Shown: piece by piece, positions 54,567 to 61,519 of the stretch
Layout: every line of letters starts with the position of its first letter
How positions within the stretch are numbered: the stretch's first letter is position 1
From: Blautia hydrogenotrophica DSM 10507
Lineage (GTDB): Bacteria; Bacillota; Clostridia; Lachnospirales; Lachnospiraceae
Reading direction: 5' to 3'
DNA: 64,000 nucleotides
Assembly: GCF_034356035.1 (NCBI RefSeq)
Contig: NZ_CP136423.1
Span: 2,728,001 to 2,792,000 of the forward strand
Translations under genes and position numbers: made by a program
Notes under the pieces: generated by a model
Told to the model about the DNA's origin: nothing
The model's input: the letters and a program-made list of their open reading frames with translations, nothing else
Database searches by the model: none

Positions 54567-55895
54567 TCACTCCTGTTCTGAATAAAAAATCACGCGAATC
54601 TCAGTGCCTTTCCCTTCCTCACTGTCCAATTCCATGGAAGCATTGCTGCCAGCCACAATATGTTTGACAATAGCCAGCCCCAATCCAGTTCCACCGGTAG
54701 ATTTGGACCGGCTTTTGTCCACCCGGTAAAACCTCTCGAAGATTCTCTCCTGATGTTCTTTTGGTATTCCAATTCCGGTATCTTTCACCGAAAGAATCAC
54801 TTTCTTTCCGCTGGGCCTGACTGTCACATAGACGCTTCCGCCTTTATTATTATAACGTATCGCGTTGTCACAGAGATTGTATACCAGCTCCTCCATTTTC
54901 TGTCTGGTGGAAAGCACCTGACAACTCACACCTAATAGGGCCAAATTCACTTGATGTTTCTCTGCTTGTAATTGTAACATAGCGACACATGATCTGGCAA
55001 CCTCGTAGAGATCCACCATCTCTTTTGTCTCCTCGAGCTGCATGCTGTCTAACTCAGACAGATGAATCACATCATTAATCAATGTCAAAAGACGGTTGGA
55101 GCTGTGGTGAATCTCTTTGGCAAAGCGTACGGCAGCCTCCCCTTCTGCCATCCGGTTTTCAATCAGTTCCGAGTAGCCTGAAATCGCCGTCAGAGGTGTC
55201 TTCAGCTCATGTGACACATTCGCCGTGAACTCCTGTCTTATCCTCGCATTCTGTAAAATATCCTCATGCTGCTTTTTGATTGTCTCCACAAATGGCCTAA
55301 GTTCATCGTAGATCTTCTTTTCTCTCAAACTATCCATATCTGTCGCCAAAGCCTCAATCGGTGAAATCAGGCTTCTCGTCAGAAAGTAGGCAAGTATCAC
55401 ACATAGCAGCAAAATTCCTAGACAAATGCCAAGCAGCGCCGGAACAGCCTCACTAATCATCTTCCAAATACTGCCTGCCTCTCTAGCCACCCGCAGTACA
55501 TCCCCATTATCCATACGCAGGGCATAATAAAAAGTATTTTTATCCATGGTCTGAGATCTGCGCACTGCCTCTCCCTCACCAGTCTTAAAGGCATCCTCGA
55601 TTTCCGGTCTGCTGCCGTGATTATCCATCTCTCCCTCATTGGCATCGCTGTCATATGTCACTTCGCCGTCCTTAGAAATCACCGTCACCCTCAAATTATC
55701 TACCTGAAATGAGGTATCGTCCGTCTTATTATTCTCGAAAGGCAGCGTCTTATTCAAGACATGGCCATAGGCCTCCAAATCTTCCATAACCTGTGCCTGA
55801 AACACTTGGTAACATACAGCTGTCACCAAACCTAGAGTAGCCAACACTGCCACCAAAGCCACCACAAAAAATTGCAGATTAATTTTTCTTTTCAT
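54567..55895 (-). CDS. phoR: Sensor histidine kinase, PhoR-like
   Basis: 442 aa from ATG 55895 (GAAGGTGTCAA upstream). Membrane helices at about 6-29 and 155-180 frame an extracytoplasmic domain; then HAMP (about 180-230), HisKA with SHELKTPLTAISGYSELIE (phosphorylated His), and HATPase_c with N box NLCDNAIRYN, VKDTGIGIP and GGTGLGLAIVKHI. 10 bp after phoP. The PhoR name rests on order, architecture and the Pho boxes; the ligand is not visible. Confidence 0.88.
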   Translation of the reverse strand: MKRKINLQFFVVALVAVLATLGLVTAVCYQVFQAQVMEDLEAYGHVLNKTLPFENNKTDDTSFQVDNLRVTVISKDGEVTYDSDANEGEMDNHGSRPEIEDAFKTGEGEAVRRSQTMDKNTFYYALRMDNGDVLRVAREAGSIWKMISEAVPALLGICLGILLLCVILAYFLTRSLISPIEALATDMDSLREKKIYDELRPFVETIKKQHEDILQNARIRQEFTANVSHELKTPLTAISGYSELIENRMAEGEAAVRFAKEIHHSSNRLLTLINDVIHLSELDSMQLEETKEMVDLYEVARSCVAMLQLQAEKHQVNLALLGVSCQVLSTRQKMEELVYNLCDNAIRYNNKGGSVYVTVRPSGKKVILSVKDTGIGIPKEHQERIFERFYRVDKSRSKSTGGTGLGLAIVKHIVAGSNASMELDSEEGKGTEIRVIFYSEQE

Positions 55896-55905
55896 TTGAC
55901 ACCTT

Positions 55906-56583
55906 CTAATTCTCGTTAAATACATATCCCACGTTTCTCACCGTCTGAATCATCGCCCCCGCCTCCTTCAGCTTCTTTCGCAAAGTCTTGATATGCATGT
56001 CAATAGTGCGGGATTCTCCTTCATAGTCCGTCCCCCAGACACGGTTTAAAATTACATCCCTAGAAATCACAATCCCCGCATTCTGCATCAAAAGATGCAG
56101 GAGCTCATATTCCTTGTAAGTCAATTCACATGCTTTCCCGTAGGCACTCACCTTTCTCTTATTCTGATCCATCGTGACCGGCCCCACCTGAATCACTTCC
56201 TCCTCAGGTATAATCTGACTGCGCCGAAGCAAGGCTTTCACCCTGGAAATCAATTCCATCACCCCGAAAGGCTTCGTCATATAATCATCTGCCCCCATAT
56301 CCAGGCCCTTCACCTTATCAATCTCCGTCGTCTTTGCCGTCACCATCAAAATTGGAATATGTTTCGTCATTCTGTCACTACGCAGCTTCCTCACAATTTC
56401 TAGGCCATCCTCATCCGGAAGCATAACGTCTAGAAGAGCCAGATCTGGTTTCTGACGCAACATCGCTGTATAAAAGTCTTTTGCACAGACAAAGCCCTGA
56501 ATTTCATACCCCGCATTCTTCAATGCAAAACTCTCTATCTCTCTAATATTTTTATCATCTTCCACAACATAAATCAACGCCAT
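55906..56583 (-). CDS. phoP: Response regulator, OmpR/PhoB class
   Basis: 225 aa from ATG 56583 (GAGAGGAAGAGAGAT upstream); the longer frame to 56679 runs into an intergenic repeat. Receiver domain: YVVEDDKNIREIE with the acid pair, LLDVMLPDEDG with the phospho-Asp near 52, VTAKTTE (Thr) and DDYMTKPFG (Lys). DNA-binding winged helix: LTYKEYELLHLLMQNAGIVI, RTIDMHIKTLRKKL. Three TTTACA repeats upstream match PhoP/PhoB boxes, which argues for the phosphate regulator. Confidence 0.9.
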   Translation of the reverse strand: MALIYVVEDDKNIREIESFALKNAGYEIQGFVCAKDFYTAMLRQKPDLALLDVMLPDEDGLEIVRKLRSDRMTKHIPILMVTAKTTEIDKVKGLDMGADDYMTKPFGVMELISRVKALLRRSQIIPEEEVIQVGPVTMDQNKRKVSAYGKACELTYKEYELLHLLMQNAGIVISRDVILNRVWGTDYEGESRTIDMHIKTLRKKLKEAGAMIQTVRNVGYVFNEN

Positions 56584-56625
56584 ATCTCTCTTCCTCTCTA
56601 TTCTGTTTTCGCGGCCCCTTTCCGC

Positions 56626-56758
56626 TTTGCACGCCGAGCACAGCCGCCTGCGGCAGTTACCTCTTGTACAAATGCGCACCCACAGCGGAGTGTTTGTGTA
56701 ATAGGACAGAACTTTCTCGCATTAGCGTGACAAGGTCTTTCCCATTACACGAAAAAAG
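56626..56758 (+). repeat. Terminator-associated intergenic element, copy B (most complete)
   Basis: First module 56631-56679 (CTTTGCACGCCGAGCACAGC, hairpin GCCGCCTGCGGC, TACCTCTTGTACAAATGCGC), link CACAGCGGAGTGTTT, and a 55-nt hairpin 56696-56750 with arms GTGTAATAGG and CCCATTACAC, loop ATTA and 21 of 25 positions paired. Ends in GAAAAAAGG at the terminator of trxA. On the minus strand it is part of the phoP leader. Confidence 0.85.
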
Positions 56759-56870
56759 GAATCCATCGCCTTTCCAACGGTATCTTACCATGAACCCTGA
56801 GCTGGAACGAGCCATTTCAAGTAAAATTCGTGTAAAATCCGTGTAAAGTATCACCAATGAATTCCTTTTT
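56753..56870 (-). terminator. Long-loop inverted repeat, possible trxA terminator
   Basis: AAAAAGGAATCCAT and ATGAATTCCTTTTT are inverted with one mismatch but about 90 nt apart. On the minus strand the second arm ends in TTTTTT. The loop holds the Pho boxes and the phoP -10, so this may be a terminator split by an insertion or an extra promoter. Confidence 0.4.
56782..56847 (-). promoter_or_regulatory. phoP promoter with three Pho boxes
   Basis: On the minus strand TTTACA, TTTACA and TTTACT (56842-56847, 56831-56836, 56820-56825) are spaced exactly 11 bp apart, the PhoP/PhoB direct-repeat arrangement. An extended -10 TGGTAAGAT (56782-56790) lies about 30 bp downstream, without a good -35, as expected for an activated promoter. 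Confidence 0.82.
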
Positions 56871-56908
56871 ATAACGATTTCAAGACTCCCTTAAATCTGA
56901 CAGCCTTT

Positions 56909-57214
56909 TTATATCTGATCTAAGACTAAGCGAATCTGTTCCTCTGAATGAAGACCAATCAGACGTTTCACCTCCTGGCCTCCTTTGAAGATGATGAGCG
57001 TAGGAATGCTCATCACCTGATACTGCTGCGCCAATCCCGGCTCCTGGTCCACATCTACTTTTCCCACCAAATAACCTTTTTCCTCCAGAGCATCCACAAT
57101 CGGCGCCTGGCGTTTGCACGGTCCACACCAAGTTGCCCAAAAATCCACCAACACTGGCTTTTGTGCCCCGAGTACTTCTGCCTCAAAATTTCCACTTGTC
57201 AATACTTTCGCCAT
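56909..57214 (-). CDS. trxA: Thioredoxin
   Basis: 101 aa from ATG 57214 (AAAGGAGAAAAAAT upstream; the frame opens at 57232). Active site WCGPC with Cys30 and Cys33, cis-Pro in MSIPTLIIF, and the usual DFWATW. Reduces protein disulfides. The reductase-like gene lies 125 bp upstream on the same strand, so the two form a functional pair. Confidence 0.96.
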   Translation of the reverse strand: MAKVLTSGNFEAEVLGAQKPVLVDFWATWCGPCKRQAPIVDALEEKGYLVGKVDVDQEPGLAQQYQVMSIPTLIIFKGGQEVKRLIGLHSEEQIRLVLDQI

Positions 57215-57338
57215 ATTTTTTCTCCTTTTCATTTTCTGTTTCGTTGATGTTACAGTTCAGATCTCCAATATTCCACAAAGTGTTTTTGTGTATTTTACAT
57301 AAAAATCGTTTTCCACACGGTCCTCACGGCATGCACAG

Positions 57339-58217
57339 CTATTTTTCTTTTTCCCTGCGCAGTTTTCGAATATAATGTCCTGCATGAATCCCTGCCACAG
57401 TTCCCTCATATACTGCCTTCGAAATCTGCAACAGCCCTCCGGTACAATCCCCCGCCGCAAAAATCCCGGGAATATTCGTCTGCATCTGTTCGTCCACTAC
57501 AATCTCGCCCCGGTCTGTAATCTGCGCTCCGAGCTGTCTGGCTATCTCAGAACTCCCAGCTGTCCCCATTGCCACAAAAATTCCGTCAATCCCAACCGTA
57601 TCCTGGTCCGCAAAACGTATCTGTTCCACCCGCTCGCTACCTTCCAAAGCCAAGATTTTTCTTTCCTCCACAGGATAATTATGCTGCCTAGTAAAACACA
57701 ACGGCTCCCCGTTTGTCAAAATTGTCACACTTCCCGCCAGATGCACCAACTCATCGGCTTCATGCAAAGCAAAGTCACCGTTTCCCAAAACAGCCACATC
57801 TTTTCCTCTGTAGAAAAATGCATCGCAGACCGCGCAGTAACTCACTCCTCGGCCTTCTAACTCTTTCAGCCCCTGAATTTGGGGAGCTTTTCTCCTGGCT
57901 CCTGTAGCTAAGATTACTGCTTTCGTGGGAATTGGTTCTTCATTGGTGTCTATCATAAAATTTTCTTCCTCATGCACTCCCAGTACTTGCGTCTCCTTGA
58001 AACGCACTCCCATCTTTCGGGCCTGTTCCATTCCATTCTCGTGGAGTTCCTGTCCGGTCAAAAATTCTTTGTTTCCATAATAATTTTGAATTCTTTCTGC
58101 CTTCTCCAGAGCTCCCACCCCGTTTGTCAACACTAGTGGTGACAAGTTTCCCCGCACCGCATACAATGCCGCCGAAATACCGGCCGGTCCTGAACCAATG
58201 ATTACAATGTCTTCCAT
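57339..58217 (-). CDS. Thioredoxin-reductase-like flavoprotein
   Basis: 292 aa, slightly shorter than classical TrxB. FAD motif GSGPAGISAALYA; redox pair CAVC near 130; pyridine-nucleotide loop GNGDFALHEA; C-terminal FAD site GIFAAGDCTGG. The HRRxxxR motif that binds the NADPH 2'-phosphate is absent: the position reads TILTNGE. The electron donor may be NADH, or ferredoxin as in the clostridial ferredoxin-dependent flavin thioredoxin reductases. Next to trxA, which is the likely substrate. Confidence 0.88.
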   Translation of the reverse strand: MEDIVIIGSGPAGISAALYAVRGNLSPLVLTNGVGALEKAERIQNYYGNKEFLTGQELHENGMEQARKMGVRFKETQVLGVHEEENFMIDTNEEPIPTKAVILATGARRKAPQIQGLKELEGRGVSYCAVCDAFFYRGKDVAVLGNGDFALHEADELVHLAGSVTILTNGEPLCFTRQHNYPVEERKILALEGSERVEQIRFADQDTVGIDGIFVAMGTAGSSEIARQLGAQITDRGEIVVDEQMQTNIPGIFAAGDCTGGLLQISKAVYEGTVAGIHAGHYIRKLRREKEK

Positions 58218-58347
58218 ATTGTACCCCTCAGACTATTCTCATTTTGCAGGAAACGATCTGCCTCTGATTTTTCACAATCCAGCCTATAAGTATTCTTATT
58301 CCCGCTACTTCTCTCCTATGTATTTAGAATTGCAAGGTTACGTATTC

Positions 58348-58377
58348 TCTATACACAATATTAACTTTTTTCGTCAA
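58348..58377 (-). promoter_or_regulatory. Promoter of the thioredoxin-reductase-like gene
   Basis: TTGACG (58372-58377) and TATAGA (58348-58353) with an 18-bp spacer. Confidence 0.65.
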
Positions 58378-58660
58378 GAATTTCAAGTCTTTTCTGTTTT
58401 TTTATAGCAACAATTCATACATACAGTGCACGGGAAGCATAAAACATACTTGTATGTTTTTATGAACGGACATCTATATAAGCTGAGCGCCTTTCCATAA
58501 GTAACACGGTGGCGTCAGCCACAATAAGCGCACAATGCGGTTTTACGAATGACACTGGCTGAACTGTCGCTTCTTATATAATGATCGTAATAGTTCAGCC
58601 ATGTGACTGATGATTTGGATCGCGGCTGGCTATGACAAAGCTTCCATCCATATATTTCCA

Positions 58661-58689
58661 TTGAAACCAGAACATCCGTTCTGTATAAT
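58661..58689 (+). promoter_or_regulatory. Promoter of the small gene at 58774
   Basis: TTGAAA and TATAAT with a 17-bp spacer; the spacer contains the dyad AGAACATCCGTTCT. Confidence 0.75.
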
Positions 58690-58773
58690 ATAGACAAACC
58701 CATCAACGACAGACAAAAGCTGCGTCATTCTGTCTGCTATGGGTAATCTCATACACCGAAAGGAAGGAAAAAT

Positions 58774-59091
58774 ATGGCATTTCTCTATGAAAATGAAGTG
58801 GAACGTCACTGTGAACAAAAGATAACCGGAACATATCTGGCTGCGGCAGTGGACTGCTGGTTTCCTTCCACTGGAAAATTTTACCCCCGAATGATAAAAT
58901 ATCAGGATGAAAATCAAATGATTCAGTGCATAAAAGATATACAGGTTTTGTACTCTGAGCAAAAATATTACGCGGGAGTTCAAGCTAGAAAATTCCAATG
59001 CCAAGCAGTGGTAGACGGTTGGAAAAAAGAATTTATTCTCCTATTTTTTCCGGAAGACGGCACCTGGAACCTAATTTTTCCGTCCACCTAA
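58774..59091 (+). CDS. Small conserved-looking protein of unknown function
   Basis: 105 aa with GAAAGGAAGG upstream and a good promoter, so it is very probably expressed. No signal peptide or membrane helix. Mixed alpha/beta composition with five aromatic-rich strands (DCWFPSTGKFYPRMIKY, KYYAGVQARKFQCQAVVDGW, FILLFFPEDGTWNLIF). No family recognised. Three Cys, no metal-binding pattern. Confidence 0.7.
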   Translation: MAFLYENEVERHCEQKITGTYLAAAVDCWFPSTGKFYPRMIKYQDENQMIQCIKDIQVLYSEQKYYAGVQARKFQCQAVVDGWKKEFILLFFPEDGTWNLIFPST

Positions 59092-59122
59092 TGACAAGCT
59101 ATGAAGAATTTTTGCTTCTAAA

Positions 59123-59176
59123 TTGTAAACCTTTATTTGTGTTGAGTTGACAATCCTTCAAAACTTATGCTATAAT
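59123..59176 (+). promoter_or_regulatory. bioY promoter with BirA operator
   Basis: TTGTAAAC-N15-GTTGACAA (59123-59153) is the biotin-operator pattern with one mismatch in the dyad. TTGACA (59147-59152) inside its right arm and TATAAT (59171-59176) with an 18-bp spacer form the promoter, so BirA-biotinyl-AMP would shut it off. Confidence 0.88.
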
Positions 59177-59209
59177 AAACCTGCAAACAAAAAGACGAAA
59201 GGAATAAAA

Positions 59210-59782
59210 ATGAACAACACGACAACCGTAAAAAACAGACCACAGAATAAAACGCGGGATATGGTCTATATTTCTTTTTTCGCCATAGTAATCGCCATTG
59301 GTTCTTGGATTTCCATTCCTACAATGATTCCATTCACTTTGCAGACTTTTGCAGTGTTCATCACTGTAGGAATACTCGGCGGAAAGCGTGGAGCAGCAGC
59401 CGTATCCCTTTACATTCTCCTGGGTGTGGTGGGAATTCCAGTGTTTGCCGGATTCAAAGGCGGCATCGGTGTACTGCTGGGAAATACCGGTGGCTACATT
59501 CTCGGCTTCCTTCTGACTGTCCTGGTAATGTGGGGAATAGAAAAATTGTTCGGAAAGAAAACTGTAACTTTATTTTTCTCCATGATCTTGGGCTTAATTG
59601 TCTGCTATGCCTTCGGAACTGCATGGTTTATAACCGTCTACATGCGAACCTCCGGCAACATTGGCGTGATGACTGTGCTAAGTTGGTGTGTGATACCGTT
59701 TATCCTCCCTGATCTAGTAAAAATAGCTCTGGCAATTCTAGTTTCCAAGAGGGTATCCCGTTACACGAAAATTGAAAACTGA
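59210..59782 (+). CDS. bioY: Biotin transporter BioY
   Basis: 190 aa from ATG 59210 (GAAAGGAATAAAA upstream; the frame opens at 59147). S-component of an ECF-type biotin importer, six membrane segments. Signatures ISIPTMIPFTLQTFAVF, GGKRGAAAVSLYILLGVVG and GGTGGYILGF-like GNTGGYILGF. No ecfA/T genes nearby, so it uses a shared energising module or works alone. The biotin-dependent accBC pair in this window is a possible consumer. Confidence 0.95.
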   Translation: MNNTTTVKNRPQNKTRDMVYISFFAIVIAIGSWISIPTMIPFTLQTFAVFITVGILGGKRGAAAVSLYILLGVVGIPVFAGFKGGIGVLLGNTGGYILGFLLTVLVMWGIEKLFGKKTVTLFFSMILGLIVCYAFGTAWFITVYMRTSGNIGVMTVLSWCVIPFILPDLVKIALAILVSKRVSRYTKIEN

Positions 59783-59830
59783 CCACTAGTTTTCGCTTGA
59801 AAAATAAAATTTCTCCTGTTATAATAATAG

Positions 59831-59885
59831 CGAAACGAGCGGTGTATGTCACGTAAGTCCAGTTGACATACACTGCTCGTTTTTA
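59831..59885 (+). terminator. Terminator of bioY
   Basis: ACGAGCGGTGTATGTCA and TGACATACACTGCTCGT form a 17-bp stem with one G-T pair, then TTTTTAT. Confidence 0.95.
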
Positions 59886-59966
59886 TATGTCGGAACGACA
59901 TTCTCACACTAAAGCGCGAAAGGCTTTTCCTACAATATAAACGTCCCACTATGCAGGGGAAAGTGG
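59882..59966 (-). repeat. Terminator-associated intergenic element, copy E
   Basis: On the minus strand: GCATAGTGGGACGTTTATAT, then a hairpin (59882-59941) with arms TTTATAT and ATATAAA and the core TTTCGCGCTTTAGTGTGAGA aligned to copy B. The right end directly follows the bioY T-run. Confidence 0.7.
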
Positions 59967-60035
59967 GCCTCCCTGCTTTACCCTGGGAACGGCTCGTTTC
60001 CGTTCCTAAAAAAATTCAGAAATGAGGTTATCGTA

Positions 60036-60515
60036 ATGCCAAGAACAAAATTTCAAGAAATAATCTACGCAATTCTAATGACTTTTTTCATGGTTCTGGC
60101 CATGGAAATCTACAACGCTGGCTTGCACATGGGCGGTCTGACAAATCAGGGGATTCTCAATGCTCTGTCTGAGATGCCTATCATGTTCCCCATCTGCTTC
60201 GTGACAGGATTCTTCTTTATAGACCGCATCGCACCCAAAATTGCATTTCGTCTGGTGACACCTGGAAAAGACCTGCCATTTTTAGTGACTCTGACCCGCG
60301 CAGGTGTCACAGTCTGCCTGATGTGTCCGACAATGAGTCTCTGGGCAACCTTAATTTTCAGTCATGCAGGAACTGAGTTCCCCGCCATCTGGCTTCAGAC
60401 CTTCGCCAGCAACTTTCCTATGGCACTTTGCTGGCAGATCTTTTTTTGCGGTCCATTGGTACGTTTTCTGTTCCGCACACTCTTTCAAAGACAACTGGCG
60501 GTATCTACCCAGTAA
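60036..60515 (+). CDS. DUF2798 family membrane protein
   Basis: 159 aa. Begins MPRTKFQEIIYAILMTFFMV, the DUF2798 hallmark; four membrane segments in two similar halves (MVLAMEIYNAGLHMG and MCPTMSLWATLIF). Function unknown. Its ribosome binding site is GAGG at about 10 nt. Stop lies 7 bp from the converging trmO stop. Confidence 0.85.
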   Translation: MPRTKFQEIIYAILMTFFMVLAMEIYNAGLHMGGLTNQGILNALSEMPIMFPICFVTGFFFIDRIAPKIAFRLVTPGKDLPFLVTLTRAGVTVCLMCPTMSLWATLIFSHAGTEFPAIWLQTFASNFPMALCWQIFFCGPLVRFLFRTLFQRQLAVSTQ

Positions 60516-60522
60516 GGCGTTC

Positions 60523-61254
60523 TCAGCGGACAATCTGGGACACACCACACACTGACAGCCTACCTTTGCAGACACGAAAATGAATATCCCATTCCCCGTA
60601 CTCCATGCCATAGATCCTATCAGGGTCTTCCTGGTAGGTGGGACGGGGATCATCCGCAAGGACCTCCAACAAAGCCCTTCTCTTCTGTTGCGGAATCTTA
60701 TCCAACCAGTCTTTCGGAAAATCCACTTTCAATTTATGCTCTAAAATACGGTCCGTGAAACCGCCGGCAGCCTGAGGATGACTTTCCACATAGGCCAAAT
60801 AAGGTTTGATATCGTAAATTGGAGTCTGATCTGCTAAATCCGCGCCTGCCACATAGAGCACCGGCCCTAACTTTTTATCCAACTCTACTTTCTCTAGCCG
60901 CACACAAGACAATCCCAGAGAATTGGGTCGAAATGGAGATCGGGTGGCGAACACTCCCATCCGCGTGTTTCCTCCCAGGCGCGGCGGACGAACAGTCGCT
61001 GTCCAGCCATCTCTGACCGCCATGGAAAACTGCCAGATCAGCCAGATATGGCTGAACTCCTCCAAACCTCTCACTGCATCTGGATTTCTATATGGAGCCT
61101 CAAATATAATTTTTCCTCTCAGTTCTGGGATTCTCCCACTCTGATGAGGAAGACCAAATTTCGTAGGAAAATCATTGTAAATACGTGCAATCACCTGCAA
61201 AGTATACCGACCATTTCCGTCTGACACAAAGCCTTCCCTTTTCCTATCTCTCAT
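60523..61254 (-). CDS. trmO: tRNA t6A37 N6-methyltransferase TrmO
   Basis: 243 aa from ATG 61254 (AAGGCGAAAGAGG upstream); the frame opens at 61317 without a signal. Single-sheet YaeB/TrmO fold: GLEEFSHIWLIWQFS, RPPRLGGNTRMGVFATRSPF and RPNSLGLSCVRLEKVE are signature stretches that bind SAM and tRNA. Modifies N6-threonylcarbamoyladenosine at position 37 of some tRNAs. Confidence 0.95.
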   Translation of the reverse strand: MRDRKREGFVSDGNGRYTLQVIARIYNDFPTKFGLPHQSGRIPELRGKIIFEAPYRNPDAVRGLEEFSHIWLIWQFSMAVRDGWTATVRPPRLGGNTRMGVFATRSPFRPNSLGLSCVRLEKVELDKKLGPVLYVAGADLADQTPIYDIKPYLAYVESHPQAAGGFTDRILEHKLKVDFPKDWLDKIPQQKRRALLEVLADDPRPTYQEDPDRIYGMEYGEWDIHFRVCKGRLSVCGVSQIVR

Positions 61255-61430
61255 CCTCTTTCGCCTTCTTTCTGATTTTAACCTTTCCACCACAGTTCTC
61301 AGCATAAGACGCGGCAATTTTCTTTATTGTACTATAAATCTCCCCATACTTCCACTTGTACTGCCTCTCTAAATTCTTAATCCAGCAATAATTTCCCCAT
61401 TAGTCAGATACAAGAAGTTTCCTTCCCTAT

Positions 61431-61488
61431 CCGCCGCGATACAGCAGCCGCTTTGCGGTGAACTACCTTATTGCAACATGCGTATCCT
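61431..61488 (+). repeat. Terminator-associated intergenic element, copy G (first module only)
   Basis: CCGCGATACAGCAGCCGCTT, TGCGGTGAACTACCTTATTG, then CAACATGCGTATCC; matches copy F and the first part of copies B and C. No long hairpin and no clear terminator beside it. Confidence 0.5.
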
Positions 61489-61519
61489 TAGGAGTTATAT
61501 GGACGCCGTGTCAGACATC

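Larger units (their letters stand above)
56584..56908. other. Intergenic region trxA / phoP
   Basis: 325 bp without a gene: phoP leader with element copy B, an extended -10 promoter, triple Pho boxes and a long inverted repeat acting as the trxA end. Each part is listed separately. Confidence 0.75.
58218..58773. other. Intergenic region with hairpins and element remnants
   Basis: 556 bp without a gene. Besides two promoters it holds the hairpin AAAACATAC-TT-GTATGTTTT near 58440, a GTGGCGTCAGCCAC palindrome near 58509, and an inverted pair TGGCTGAACT / AGTTCAGCCA. The stretch at 58587-58610 (GTAATAGTTCAGCCATGTGA) copies the end of the element at 30459. Confidence 0.6.
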
